Part shown: one piece after another, positions 10,125-19,391 of the stretch
Position numbering within the stretch: position 1 is the first letter of the stretch
How the letters are laid out: every line of letters starts with the position of its first letter
Made by a program: the position numbers and the translations under genes
Assembly (NCBI GenBank): GCA_020431645.1
Contig: JAGQHW010000004.1
Coordinates: 1 to 48,353, forward strand
Source: Carnobacterium sp.
GTDB lineage: Bacteria; Bacillota; Bacilli; Lactobacillales; Carnobacteriaceae
Reading direction: 5' to 3'
DNA length: 48,353 nt
Notes under the pieces: generated by a model
What the model was told of the DNA's origin: nothing
What the model saw: only the letters and a program-made list of their open reading frames with translations
The model's database searches: none

Positions 10125-11176
10125 TCTTTTCTCCTCTTTTCTTCTGCTTTTATTTTTTGCCAAAGCATCTCTACTTCTTCAATGCTTGCTGCTTTAACGC
10201 CTCCAAACACATGTGGATGTCGTCTGCGCAATTTTTTATTAAGCGTTTCTAGCACTTCTTCTAGAGAAAAATAGCCAGAGCGCTCTCCTAAATTTGTATG
10301 GTATAAGACTTGCATTAAAATATCGCCTAATTCTTCAACCATATTGGTATCGTCTTCTTTTTCAATCGCTTCGATAAATTCGGCTGTTTCTTCTTTTAGA
10401 TAGGGAATCAAACTTTCGTGTGTTTGTTCTTTAATCCAACTATCGCCAGTTTCACTCGTAATTAAGTCAATATAGTACTGAGCTGTTTGGAATGACTTTG
10501 TTTGATCCTCTCTTGCCAAAGGCGGAACATATAATGACGTCAAATTATGAACACCTTGCATACGATCAATTTCAACTAACGTAAGCCATTCGACTTCTTC
10601 TGCTTTGCTTCCTGCTGCATGGACAAATGCTACAACATGATCATCTGGGTATTTCTCCGTTAACGTTAGTTTAACATCACTAGCAATATATTGGTTAAAT
10701 ACTTGCATAATAATGACGTGTTGGCCCAATTCTAGTTCATCTTTTTTTAGATCTAACGCGTCAACTAATTGAAAACCTTCTATTGGATCAATTTGGACAG
10801 CTTGAAATAAGTCATCTAAAAAGCTTTTTCCACCTTTAATAGTAATCTCAATTCCTTGTTTATTTGCTAGTAAAAGTTGAACAGATTTTTCTGCAACCAT
10901 GGGATGCCCTGGAACCGCGTAAATAATGTCTTGCTTACTGGCTAATTCGAGTAATTCTTTTGAAATCGTATCATATACTCCTTCAAATTGTTCATTGTTT
11001 TCATATATTGCATCAAAAGAATGAAATTCAAATCCTTCTTCTTCTAATTCTGAAACAGCTGGATGCAACTTCGTACGCAAATAAACGGGCTGATTACTTT
11101 TCAATAAACGATAAACACCTATCGGTAGTTGTTCTAAGTCGCCTGGTCCTAATCCTACTATATTAATTTTACCCAT
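10121..11176 (-). CDS. mazG: YabN-type tetrapyrrole-methylase-like / MazG pyrophosphohydrolase fusion
   Basis: A two-part protein. Residues 1-225 resemble the SAM-dependent tetrapyrrole methylase fold, with GLGPGD at 8-13 and VPGHP at 88-92. Residues 245-345 are a MazG NTP pyrophosphohydrolase domain with the metal-binding pairs E263/E266 and E282/D285. At 351 residues it is shorter than Bacillus YabN as I recall it (about 490), consistent with one MazG unit rather than two. Likely role: cleaning non-canonical NTPs; the methylase-like part has no proven substrate. It is nine bases after the flippase gene and coupled to rqcP by an ATGA overlap. Confidence 0.9.
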   Translation of the reverse strand: MGKINIVGLGPGDLEQLPIGVYRLLKSNQPVYLRTKLHPAVSELEEEGFEFHSFDAIYENNEQFEGVYDTISKELLELASKQDIIYAVPGHPMVAEKSVQLLLANKQGIEITIKGGKSFLDDLFQAVQIDPIEGFQLVDALDLKKDELELGQHVIIMQVFNQYIASDVKLTLTEKYPDDHVVAFVHAAGSKAEEVEWLTLVEIDRMQGVHNLTSLYVPPLAREDQTKSFQTAQYYIDLITSETGDSWIKEQTHESLIPYLKEETAEFIEAIEKEDDTNMVEELGDILMQVLYHTNLGERSGYFSLEEVLETLNKKLRRRHPHVFGGVKAASIEEVEMLWQKIKAEEKRRKE

Positions 11177-11185
11177 TTACTTCAT

Positions 11186-12772
11186 CTACTTTCTTACTAT
11201 TTTTTTACCAAAAGGCAATGACAGCCATTCACGAATGGTTAAAACATCTAAACGAAATAAGCCATAAGAAAAGACAGTGACTCCTATTGCTACACCTATT
11301 AGTGTCAGAGTAAAAGCCTCAAGTCGATTTCCACCATTAAAGAACCAATTTTCTGCTACTGTCGTTGCTATTCCGACTACTATTGCCATTATTAGACTAA
11401 GTGAAACTAATTTTAAAACTATCCTATTTTTAGCAGCTTCTTTTTTTAAGGTATGCGGCAAACCTAATTGAATAACAAATAAAATAAGTCCTAACGATAG
11501 TACAGTCGCTAAACTTGCACCTATCGTGCCAAACTTTATAATTAGCCAATTGTTTACGAACCATTTAGTCAATAAGCCAATTAGTAAAGCTCCGATTGTT
11601 AAATAGTGGTGATTTTGACTTTGTAAAATAGCATTATATGTGCCTATTAACGAAGCAAGCATAATAGCAATCATATAAACTCTTAAAACTCCAATCCCAG
11701 AACGATCTCCGAATAGTAACTGATTGATATAAGGCATTAAAACAATCAGACCAGTTGTTGCAGCTAGTGAGAAAGTCGCTGTTATACGAACCATTGAGCT
11801 AGCTGAACGGATAAACTCTATTTCTTTTTTCTCACTAAATGCTCGACTTAATACAGGGAGAAGCGTTGTTGAAAAAGCTGTTGCAACAATCATTCCTAGT
11901 TGAATCAAGGGTTGTCCCCGATCATAAACCCCCTTCGCATTTTTCGCTAATTGGGATGACATCCCTGAATATGTTAAACCTTTATATAGCGTAAAGGAAT
12001 CAACTAATTGCAGCAAAATCAGTAACGCACTTAACAAGCAAATGGCTACTCCTTCTGTCATAAGACGCTTAGTCAAGGTACTATAAGAAATCTTTTCTAA
12101 CGGGATTGCTAGTTGAGAAGAGGACTCTTCATCTGTCGGTTTTTTTCTTAACAGAGCTATCCCTAAAACTAAACTAGCTGCTAGTCCGGCAATCCATGCA
12201 CTACTCATAGCGACTGTACCCATTTTATAGACATCCCAGTTTAAAGATTGATACATGATCGCCGCAAGTAAGATTACCGCTACACGAATGACCTGCTCTA
12301 CAACTTGTGAGATAGCTGTCGGCATCATACTAAACGTTCCTTGAAAGTAACCTCGCGTTGTCGTTAACAGGGGTATTAGTAAAAATAACCAAGAGACTGA
12401 CTGGATAATCGGAATCAGTTGTATATCGCCCATCCCCTTTGCGATCCAACTCGATCCAAAAAAGAGTAAGGAAAATAAAAGAAGTGAAAAAATAGACAAC
12501 ACAACAAAAACTCTTTTTAGTGTGTTTACTTGCTGTTCTTTATTTTTTTGTTCCGCAATGAGTTTAGATAAAAAAACCGGTAAACCAGTTAACGCTATTG
12601 TCATCCCAATACCATAGATAGGATAAACTTGTTGATAAACATAAAAACCAGTATTTCCTACGATATTTTGGAAAGGCACACGATAAACAGCACTTAGAAT
12701 TTTTGCAATTAAAGCTGCTAAAGAAAGGAGTACCGCACCATTCATTGTTTTTTTCATTTGTTGGTTATCCAA
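11186..12772 (-). CDS. MOP-superfamily lipid/polysaccharide flippase (SpoVB/YabM/MurJ type)
   Basis: A 528-residue polytopic membrane protein with about 14 hydrophobic segments. The family moves undecaprenyl-linked precursors such as lipid II or polysaccharide repeats across the membrane. The N-terminal half has the typical LSAVYRVPFQNIVGNTGFYVY pattern (27-47) of the SpoVB/YabM branch. In the syntenic Bacillus position the gene is yabM. The start is TTG (LDNQQMKK) with AGGTGAG upstream; an ATG five codons later is possible. It lies 44 bases after mfd and nine before mazG, so it is part of one long unit. Which precursor it carries cannot be told from sequence. Confidence 0.85.
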   Translation of the reverse strand: MDNQQMKKTMNGAVLLSLAALIAKILSAVYRVPFQNIVGNTGFYVYQQVYPIYGIGMTIALTGLPVFLSKLIAEQKNKEQQVNTLKRVFVVLSIFSLLLFSLLFFGSSWIAKGMGDIQLIPIIQSVSWLFLLIPLLTTTRGYFQGTFSMMPTAISQVVEQVIRVAVILLAAIMYQSLNWDVYKMGTVAMSSAWIAGLAASLVLGIALLRKKPTDEESSSQLAIPLEKISYSTLTKRLMTEGVAICLLSALLILLQLVDSFTLYKGLTYSGMSSQLAKNAKGVYDRGQPLIQLGMIVATAFSTTLLPVLSRAFSEKKEIEFIRSASSMVRITATFSLAATTGLIVLMPYINQLLFGDRSGIGVLRVYMIAIMLASLIGTYNAILQSQNHHYLTIGALLIGLLTKWFVNNWLIIKFGTIGASLATVLSLGLILFVIQLGLPHTLKKEAAKNRIVLKLVSLSLIMAIVVGIATTVAENWFFNGGNRLEAFTLTLIGVAIGVTVFSYGLFRLDVLTIREWLSLPFGKKIVRK

Positions 12773-12816
12773 ATAAAAATCTCACCTTTCAAACGACAGT
12801 ATTTAAATAGCTCTCA

Positions 12817-15800
12817 TTAGTCTTCAGAATTTTTTCTACGATACAGTGCACTAACTTTTGCAAACTTATAGAGATAATCTAGCCACTGATAAGTATGAGT
12901 TTTCTCAATTTGTATCGTTACGTGGTATTTATTCTTTTTCATTGTCATATTTGCCCTTAGGGGTACTTCACCAAGCGCTCTAAAAATTTCTTCTGCTGGC
13001 AAAGTAGTGGAACCAGACTCAGAGAATACTATCTCGATCTCTTGTTCAGATCGTCTAATCGTCTCAATTAGTGCACGCTCACTATACAACTTAATTAAAC
13101 CAACCGCTAATAAATCTGAAACTTCATCTGGATACTCACCAAATCGATCAATCATTTCATCTTGTAACTGTACGTATGTTTCTTCATCACGTAATTCACG
13201 TATTCGTTTGTACACTTCAATTTTTTGACGTTCGTCTTCAATATAGGTCACAGGCAGATATGCATTGATGCCTAAATCAATTTCTACTTGTGTTGTTTCT
13301 TCCTTTTCTCCTAAACCACGCTTACGAGCAACTGCTTCACTTAACATCTCTGAATACAAATCGAATCCAACTGAATCGATAAAACCATGTTGTTGAGACC
13401 CTAACAAATTACCAGCTCCACGGATAGATAAATCACGCATGGCAATTTTAAATCCCGATCCTAATTCTGTAAAATCTTTGATTGCTTGCAACCTTTTTTC
13501 ACTAACTTCGTTCAAAACTTTATCCACTTGATACAAGAAATAAGCATACGCAACACGATTGCTTCGACCAACTCGACCTCTCAATTGATAAAGCTGAGAC
13601 AATCCCATATGATCAGCATTCTCTACAAATAACGTATTTACGTTAGGAATATCCACACCTGTTTCAATAATCGTTGTCGTAACGAGTACATCGTATTCTC
13701 CCTCAATAAACTGAAAAAGTACATTTTCTAGCTGATTTTCAGTCATCTGTCCATGGGCGAAGCCTATACGGGCTTCAGGAATCAGCTGTTTTAACTCTTC
13801 AACTTTTTTCTCAATCGTTGCTACACGGTTGTGCAAATAAAATGCTTGTCCGCCTCTTGCCATTTCTCGTTCAATTGCTTCACGAACAGCCCCTAGATTT
13901 TGTTCCATAACATAGGTTTGAACCGGATAACGGTTAGCTGGTGGCGTTTCAATAACGGACAAATCACGAACACCTAACATCGACATATGCAATGTTCTTG
14001 GTATAGGCGTAGCCGTTAACGTCAACACGTCAACTTGAGATTTTAATTGTTTTAATTTTTCTTTGTGTTTCACACCAAATCGTTGTTCTTCATCTACAAT
14101 TAATAATCCGATATCTTGGAATTCAATATCTTTGGATAAAATTCGATGAGTTCCTATAACGATATCCACTTGTCCTTTTTTTATTCCTTCAATCGTTTCA
14201 TTCTGCTGTTTTTTTGTTCTAAAACGACTCAACAACCCTATCTCAACAGGAAATTCTGCAAATCGTTGTTTCAGTGTTTCGTAGTGTTGTTGAGCTAAGA
14301 TGGTTGTTGGCACTAGAAATGCTGCCTGTTTACCTTCTTGAACGGCTTTGAAAATAGCACGCATGGCGACTTCTGTTTTTCCGTAACCAACATCACCCAC
14401 TAACAAACGGTCCATAGGCTTTTTACCTTCCATATCATGCTTGATTTCAATTGTACTTCGCAATTGATCAGGCGTTTCTGTGTAAGGAAAAGCATCTTCG
14501 AATTCTTGTTGGTACTCATTATCTGCAGGATACGCATAGCCAACTTCTTGGTCACGAGCAGCATATAATTCAATTAATTCATCTGCGATGTCCTCAATTT
14601 TACTTGCTACTTTGCTCTTAGTTTTAGCCCATTCAGTTCCACCTAATTTATTTATTTTAGGTGTTTTAGCTTCTGATGAAACATATTTTTGCAATAAGTT
14701 TAATTGAGTTACAGGAATAAACAACTTTGCATCATTTTTATAAATAATTGAAAGATAATCTTGATGAATACCATCAATGATTAACGTTTCCATTCCTGTA
14801 TACTTTCCAATTCCGTGATTTACATGGACAACAAAATCACCTGGATTGAGTTCACTGTAACTCTTTAATCGTTCAGCATTGGATAAATTTTGGCGTCTAG
14901 GTGTTTTTTTTGTTACTTTATTGAATAGCTCTCGTTCAGTTAATAACACTACCTTATCTGTTGGCAGTTCAAACCCATTTTGGATAGACCCTTTTAAAAT
15001 CTGAACTTTCCCTGCTTCAATTTTCTTTGATTTGACGACTTTACTAGTGATGTCAAAATCTTTAAAGATTTGCTGAACTTTATTTGCTCGCTCATCACTA
15101 GGCACCATAACAATAACCGTATTATTTTGTTTGATCCATCGATCCATTTCTGTTTTTAACAGGGGCATTTGTCCAAAGAATTGTTGCATATTTCGATAGG
15201 AAAAAGGATGAATTTCTGAAAAACGTAAATTTCCCATCCCTTTTTGAAAAAGTGAAAAATATAATAGATCTTGTTTAATTGTTTTTGACTTATTGCGAAA
15301 ATCATTGGAGAAACTTTGTTTTTGCAAAATACGATGCTCTGAAAGTTTTTCTGTAACCCACTCAGATTCCTCTTTTATTAATTGACGGTCTGTTTCCATA
15401 ATTCGTGGGTATTCGTCTAAGATAACGATACTCTTTTTACTGATATAATCTAAAATACTAATCGATTCAGGATAAACGTAATCTGTAAACAGCGCCAATT
15501 GGTCCATTGGCTCTCCCTTATCAAAAGCATCCATAATTGGAGTAATGTATTGTGTAAAAGCTTGTTTTGCATCCGCTTCTTTCAGTAACGCTAAGTTGTG
15601 TTCTACAGCTTTTGAAAATCGTGGAGCAGCACTTTGAAGCAAATCATGAGTATAGAGTGTATCAATAGCCGGCAAAATAGTTATTTTTTCGATGGTTTCA
15701 ATTGAACGCTGATTATCTGCATCAAAATAACGTAAAGAATCCACTTCCACATCAAATAAATCAATGCGAATAGGATGTTCTTCTGTTAGAGGATAGATAT

Positions 15801-16341
15801 CAATGATACCACCACGTATACTAAATTCTCCTGGACTACCAACTAGTTGTTGTCTGACATAGCCCATATCTACTAACCTGCGAGCCATGCCTGTTACGTC
15901 TAACTCGCCTCCTTGTTGTACTTCAAAACGAGCATTCTCCCATACTTTCTTAGGTGGCAATAATTTACGAACTCCCGCTAACGGAACAATAACGATGCCT
16001 GGTTTTCCTGAAAGTAAAAAATCTAAAGCCGCTACTCTTTCGGTTCTGGCTTCTGGCGATGAGATAGACATTTCAGCATAAAGCATTTCTTCAACTGGAA
16101 ATAAGTGCAGATTTTCTTCAGCAACAAAACCTGAGAAATCTTCTGCTAATTGACGAGCATGAAATAGATTATGTGTGATTAAAATAATTGGTCGTTTCTT
16201 TTTTTCTAAAATGGCATTTGTTACTAACGTTCTAGCTGAACCAGCTAGTCCTGTAACCAATTGAACTTTTTGTTCACCAATTCCTGCTAATAAGCCTTTT
16301 ACATCAGGCGAGTCAGCGAATAGTTTAGTGATATCTCCCAC
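12817..16341 (-). CDS. mfd: Transcription-repair coupling factor Mfd
   Basis: A DNA translocase that removes RNA polymerase stalled at lesions and recruits UvrABC. The 1174-residue protein has the UvrB-homology N-terminal module, the RNA polymerase interaction domain (about 498-570, with HVNHGIGKY), the RecG-like motor with Walker A GDVGYGKTE (649-657) and DEEQ (750-753), and the C-terminal autoinhibitory TRCF domain. The start is GTG with GGAG eight bases upstream. It follows pth with a terminator-like hairpin between, the order seen in Bacillus. Confidence 0.97.
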   Translation of the reverse strand: MGDITKLFADSPDVKGLLAGIGEQKVQLVTGLAGSARTLVTNAILEKKKRPIILITHNLFHARQLAEDFSGFVAEENLHLFPVEEMLYAEMSISSPEARTERVAALDFLLSGKPGIVIVPLAGVRKLLPPKKVWENARFEVQQGGELDVTGMARRLVDMGYVRQQLVGSPGEFSIRGGIIDIYPLTEEHPIRIDLFDVEVDSLRYFDADNQRSIETIEKITILPAIDTLYTHDLLQSAAPRFSKAVEHNLALLKEADAKQAFTQYITPIMDAFDKGEPMDQLALFTDYVYPESISILDYISKKSIVILDEYPRIMETDRQLIKEESEWVTEKLSEHRILQKQSFSNDFRNKSKTIKQDLLYFSLFQKGMGNLRFSEIHPFSYRNMQQFFGQMPLLKTEMDRWIKQNNTVIVMVPSDERANKVQQIFKDFDITSKVVKSKKIEAGKVQILKGSIQNGFELPTDKVVLLTERELFNKVTKKTPRRQNLSNAERLKSYSELNPGDFVVHVNHGIGKYTGMETLIIDGIHQDYLSIIYKNDAKLFIPVTQLNLLQKYVSSEAKTPKINKLGGTEWAKTKSKVASKIEDIADELIELYAARDQEVGYAYPADNEYQQEFEDAFPYTETPDQLRSTIEIKHDMEGKKPMDRLLVGDVGYGKTEVAMRAIFKAVQEGKQAAFLVPTTILAQQHYETLKQRFAEFPVEIGLLSRFRTKKQQNETIEGIKKGQVDIVIGTHRILSKDIEFQDIGLLIVDEEQRFGVKHKEKLKQLKSQVDVLTLTATPIPRTLHMSMLGVRDLSVIETPPANRYPVQTYVMEQNLGAVREAIEREMARGGQAFYLHNRVATIEKKVEELKQLIPEARIGFAHGQMTENQLENVLFQFIEGEYDVLVTTTIIETGVDIPNVNTLFVENADHMGLSQLYQLRGRVGRSNRVAYAYFLYQVDKVLNEVSEKRLQAIKDFTELGSGFKIAMRDLSIRGAGNLLGSQQHGFIDSVGFDLYSEMLSEAVARKRGLGEKEETTQVEIDLGINAYLPVTYIEDERQKIEVYKRIRELRDEETYVQLQDEMIDRFGEYPDEVSDLLAVGLIKLYSERALIETIRRSEQEIEIVFSESGSTTLPAEEIFRALGEVPLRANMTMKKNKYHVTIQIEKTHTYQWLDYLYKFAKVSALYRRKNSED

Positions 16342-16374
16342 TAGATAGGCTCCTTTTATTTTTATTTTTCAGAT

Positions 16375-16406
16375 GATAAAAGAAGCTCAGATTCTTACTG
16401 GGCTTC
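16375..16406 (-). terminator. Terminator between pth and mfd
   Basis: On the minus strand GAAGC-CAG pairs with CTG-GCTTC, with one mismatch, around a seven-base loop, followed by TTTTAT. mfd starts only about 35 bases later with no clear promoter, so read-through is likely. Confidence 0.7.
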
Positions 16407-16417
16407 CTTTACTTCCT

Positions 16418-16984
16418 TTATTTTTTGTTGTACTGATTCATTGCATCAATAAAGGGATGGCCACTAACCCAATAATCAATCGCAGATACCCCATCCTTAA
16501 TAGCAAATGATACTATTTCTTCTTTCTCTTTTGAGAAGCCACCTAAGACATGATTTACAACTGTTTGGTCGAAAAATGGACGATCTATACCGATGCGAAT
16601 ACGATTAAAGTCAGATGTTCCTAGGTGTTGGATTAGACTTTTTATTCCGTTATGGCCTCCAGCGCTTCCTTTTTGTCGAAGACGAATTTTTCCGGCAGGT
16701 AAATCTAAATCATCATAAACAATAAGAATATCGTCTATTATTACATTAAAATAATCCATTAGTGGCCTTACTGCTCGTCCGGAATCGTTCATAAATGTTT
16801 GCGGTTTTACTAGTATAATTTTTTCTTTTCCTATGAAAGCTTCTGTATATAGGGCTTCAAATTTACTTTTATTGAATGTTAAATCGTGTTGCATAGCGTA
16901 CTCATCCAAGACCATAAATCCTATATTGTGTTTAGTACGTGCATATTTTACACCAGGATTCCCTAGGCCAATAATCATTTTCAT
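16418..16984 (-). CDS. pth: Peptidyl-tRNA hydrolase
   Basis: Frees tRNA from peptidyl-tRNAs dropped by ribosomes. The 188-residue protein begins with GLGNPG (6-11) and has the catalytic histidine H19 in the TKHNIGF stretch, plus the VYDDLDLPAGKIRLRQKGSAGGHNG core (roughly 88-113) that is diagnostic of the family. A standard SD, GGAG, precedes the ATG. It is followed by mfd as in Bacillus. Its own promoter, an extended -10, lies about 125 bases upstream, leaving a long leader with a hairpin. Confidence 0.97.
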   Translation of the reverse strand: MKMIIGLGNPGVKYARTKHNIGFMVLDEYAMQHDLTFNKSKFEALYTEAFIGKEKIILVKPQTFMNDSGRAVRPLMDYFNVIIDDILIVYDDLDLPAGKIRLRQKGSAGGHNGIKSLIQHLGTSDFNRIRIGIDRPFFDQTVVNHVLGGFSKEKEEIVSFAIKDGVSAIDYWVSGHPFIDAMNQYNKK

Positions 16985-17107
16985 AGCAGTTATTCTCCAA
17001 TTTAAATTATTTCTTTTCCGATACTTTCTATTTCATATACATGTTTTAGAACGGTACGCAAAAAAAATGCCGCACGAAATTTTCTTCGTCCAGTACTACT
17101 TTTTTAC

Positions 17108-17113
17108 AGTATA
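17108..17113 (-). promoter_or_regulatory. Extended -10 of the pth promoter
   Basis: Minus strand TGG-TATACT with the -10 at plus 17108-17113. The -35 region 17 bases upstream is poor, so the call rests on the extended -10. A hairpin of ACGAA and TTCGT (17074-17089) and a run of eight T lie in the leader. Confidence 0.5.
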
Positions 17114-17217
17114 CCACATTTAAAATTACAATAGAAAAAATACCTTTTTTAATAGATAGATGAATTTACTCTAAAAGTAGGCTTACTTTAAAAAAAGATA
17201 CTTTTCACTTTTCATTA

Positions 17218-18195
17218 CTAGTGAGTAAAGTGAGAAACTTGATTTCTCCCATTTTTTTTCGCTGAGTATAAGGCTGTATCTGCTTTTTCAATAAATACAT
17301 CTCTTGTGTCCTTATCTTCAAAAGAGGACACACCAATACTTACCGTTATATTCCTCATTTTTTCCCAATTTATTTTCTCAACCGTCTGGATAATATTTTT
17401 TGCTATTTCAAGCATTTCTTTTTCTTTTACAGATGGAAGAATGACTACAAATTCTTCTCCACCATATCTCGCTGCCATACCTTCTACCGGAATAAGCTCT
17501 TGAATGGTTTGTGCAATTTTAATTAAAACAAGATCTCCAACTGGATGCCCATACTGATCATTAACTTTTTTGAAATGATCAACATCAATCATGAATAAGT
17601 AAAAAGATCGTTTTTTTTCACTAGTGTAACGACTTATTTGCTCTTTTAATTTTATTTCAAAAAGCCTTCTATTTGGAATTCCAGTAAGTTGATCTGTATT
17701 CGATAGTTTGACTAACTGTTTATTTACTTTTAATAATTCTTCTTGTTTGTTTTCTATTTCTTGATAAACATCCCTTAAATTTATCAGAGCTGTTTCTTTT
17801 TCTAGATAAGCTTCTTCCATTTGAATTTTTGTCTCTCTTAATTCTAACTCATAGTTCACCCGCTTACTCATTGGAAGAAGGATACAATCAATCAGTTTGA
17901 TGTCGTTCTCTTTAAATTCACGTGCACTCATCAAATACGGAACCTCTATTCCGTTCTTATTTTTTAATTTGATAAAAAATTCACTGACCTTTTTACTGAG
18001 ATTAATGGTCGGGTAAAAATAAGAATGGAACATCATACGGTTAACCGGTTTTAAAAACCATTCAATGTGTTTGCCTTGAACTTCTTCTTTTATAAAACCC
18101 ATTTCTTCTAAAAAAGTCTCATTAACCTCTACTACGTAAGAATCGTGATCGAGTGTTAAGTATCCACAAGGTGCATTTTTTAGCCGTTCTTCCAC
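17218..18195 (-). CDS. PAS domain - coiled coil - GGDEF diguanylate cyclase, RsbP-like sensor half
   Basis: A 325-residue soluble protein, likely a diguanylate cyclase making c-di-GMP. Residues 1-115 are a PAS domain whose pattern (NAPCGYLTL near the start, LKNKNGIEVP at 77-86, ILLPMSKR at 105-112) resembles, from memory, the PAS domain of Bacillus RsbP. A coiled-coil linker follows (about 115-165). The GGDEF domain starts with DQLTGIPNRR (168-177), has metal-site DVDHFK (204-209) and active-site GGEEF (245-249), and looks catalytically complete. The RxxD inhibitory site is absent: the equivalent positions are P236 and G239. The start is GTG with AAGGAGG upstream. The gene begins 11 bases after the RsbQ-like hydrolase, so the two form an operon. 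Confidence 0.9.
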   Translation of the reverse strand: MEERLKNAPCGYLTLDHDSYVVEVNETFLEEMGFIKEEVQGKHIEWFLKPVNRMMFHSYFYPTINLSKKVSEFFIKLKNKNGIEVPYLMSAREFKENDIKLIDCILLPMSKRVNYELELRETKIQMEEAYLEKETALINLRDVYQEIENKQEELLKVNKQLVKLSNTDQLTGIPNRRLFEIKLKEQISRYTSEKKRSFYLFMIDVDHFKKVNDQYGHPVGDLVLIKIAQTIQELIPVEGMAARYGGEEFVVILPSVKEKEMLEIAKNIIQTVEKINWEKMRNITVSIGVSSFEDKDTRDVFIEKADTALYSAKKNGRNQVSHFTH

Positions 18196-18206
18196 AAGTA
18201 TCCTCC

Positions 18207-19013
18207 TTAATTGCCACTATCTAAATAATTTTTTATCATTTCAATTGTTTCTTCTGGACTGCTAATATGTGGGTAATGTCCTTTTGCTTTCATAACATGC
18301 ATAGTACTATTTTTAAGATTTTTATTTAAATATTCGCCTACCTCTAAAGGAACGATACTATCTTCAGAACACTGCATGATAAGAGTAGGGACTTTGGATA
18401 ACGGCAACTCTTTTCGACAGTCAGAAAAAAACGTTGCTTTCGCAAATTCTACAGCGATGCTAGGATCATTAGAAATATAGATGTTTTCAAGTTGTTTTGT
18501 TTGAACCGAATCTTTGTCTTTTTGCATACCTATTGGGGCCATGTAACTAGCCCATCCAGAAAAATTCATTTCCATCATTTCCAACAAGTCGTTGACATCA
18601 CTTTCATCAAAACCACCATTGTAACCATCTTTTGTATTCAAATAACAAGGTGATGGACCAATCATAATCAAATTTTCAAAATAATCTGGCTTTTCAAGGG
18701 ATGATAACATCCCAATCATTGAACTAACAGAATGCCCAATAAAGGTAACTTTTTTTAAGTCTAATGCTTCTATCACATCTAAAACGTCTTGTTTGTATCC
18801 ATCTAGCGTACTGTACTTTAAAGAGTCATACTCACTTAAGTCTGAACCTCCTGATCCAACATAGTCAAATAAGACTAACCGATAATCTTTTTCAAATGCG
18901 GGAGTAATATAATGCCACATACTTTTTTCACATCCAAAGCCATGTCCAAAAAGAAGGGTTTTTTCTCCTTCTCCAATAATTGTTATATTATTTTTCTTTA
19001 TTGTTTCATTCAT
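18207..19013 (-). CDS. RsbQ-like alpha/beta hydrolase
   Basis: A 268-residue alpha/beta hydrolase of the RsbQ / karrikin-receptor-like branch, with no signal peptide. The HGFGC oxyanion stretch is at 24-28, and the triad is visible: nucleophile S95 in GHSVS, D218 in SEDSIVP, and H246 in KGHYPHIS. In Bacillus, RsbQ produces or delivers an unknown hydrophobic ligand that activates the PAS domain of RsbP. Here the next gene, 11 bases on, has a PAS domain fused to GGDEF, so the same sensing pair may control c-di-GMP synthesis. CGGAGTG precedes the ATG. The promoter probably lies near plus 19090, where minus-strand TATACT motifs occur. The natural ligand cannot be inferred. Confidence 0.88.
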   Translation of the reverse strand: MNETIKKNNITIIGEGEKTLLFGHGFGCEKSMWHYITPAFEKDYRLVLFDYVGSGGSDLSEYDSLKYSTLDGYKQDVLDVIEALDLKKVTFIGHSVSSMIGMLSSLEKPDYFENLIMIGPSPCYLNTKDGYNGGFDESDVNDLLEMMEMNFSGWASYMAPIGMQKDKDSVQTKQLENIYISNDPSIAVEFAKATFFSDCRKELPLSKVPTLIMQCSEDSIVPLEVGEYLNKNLKNSTMHVMKAKGHYPHISSPEETIEMIKNYLDSGN

Positions 19014-19257
19014 TTATTTTCACTCCGTTCTTTGTACTAGTTAATTTTCCTTCTCACTCTGAACCACGCTTTCGGTTATCTCTACTAGTATAGTATATTT
19101 CATCATCGTTTGCTCTACTAATCTACTTTATGGATCAATTGTGAAGGTATTCTTTATTTTTTTGCTTTAGTCTCTCTCTATGCTGACTAGTAAATTAGGC
19201 AATTTTTACTAAAAACCTCTTTTTAAAATGACTAGAACGTTAAAAAAAGAGTAAACT

Positions 19258-19273
19258 TAGTGAAAATTTACTA
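19258..19273. promoter_or_regulatory. Rex-like palindrome upstream of ldh
   Basis: TAGTGAAAATTTACTA is an imperfect 16-base palindrome that loosely resembles the Rex operator (TTGTGAA-N4-TTCACAA). It sits about 50 bases upstream of the ldh -35. Rex control of fermentative ldh genes is known in Firmicutes, but the match here is weak. Confidence 0.25.
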
Positions 19274-19323
19274 CTAAATCAAATGAATGTGTTTTCATTT
19301 CTGATAAATTGCCTTCGTTCTAT

Positions 19324-19352
19324 TTCAACTTCTTATCTTTGAGTGCTATAAT
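19324..19352 (+). promoter_or_regulatory. ldh promoter
   Basis: TTCAAC (19324-19329), 17 bases, then TGC-TATAAT with a perfect -10 (19347-19352) and an extended -10 dinucleotide. The ATG of ldh is 40 bases further on. Confidence 0.75.
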
Positions 19353-19391
19353 TGAGCGGTATCTTAAAGCTTAAAAGGAGGACTATACATT

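Larger units (their letters stand above)
19014..19391. other. Divergent control region between the RsbQ-like hydrolase and ldh
   Basis: No gene is seen. The left third has overlapping minus-strand TATACT motifs that may serve the hydrolase. In the middle are an 8-base inverted repeat, CTCTTTTT and AAAAAGAG (19217-19251), and a Rex-like imperfect palindrome (19258-19273). The right end carries the ldh promoter and a strong AAGGAGG. Confidence 0.6.

Noticed and set aside
19217..19251. 8-base inverted repeat CTCTTTTT/AAAAAGAG as a terminator
   Set aside because: It is almost pure A-T with a long loop, has no upstream gene on either strand to terminate, and is expected by chance in such sequence.
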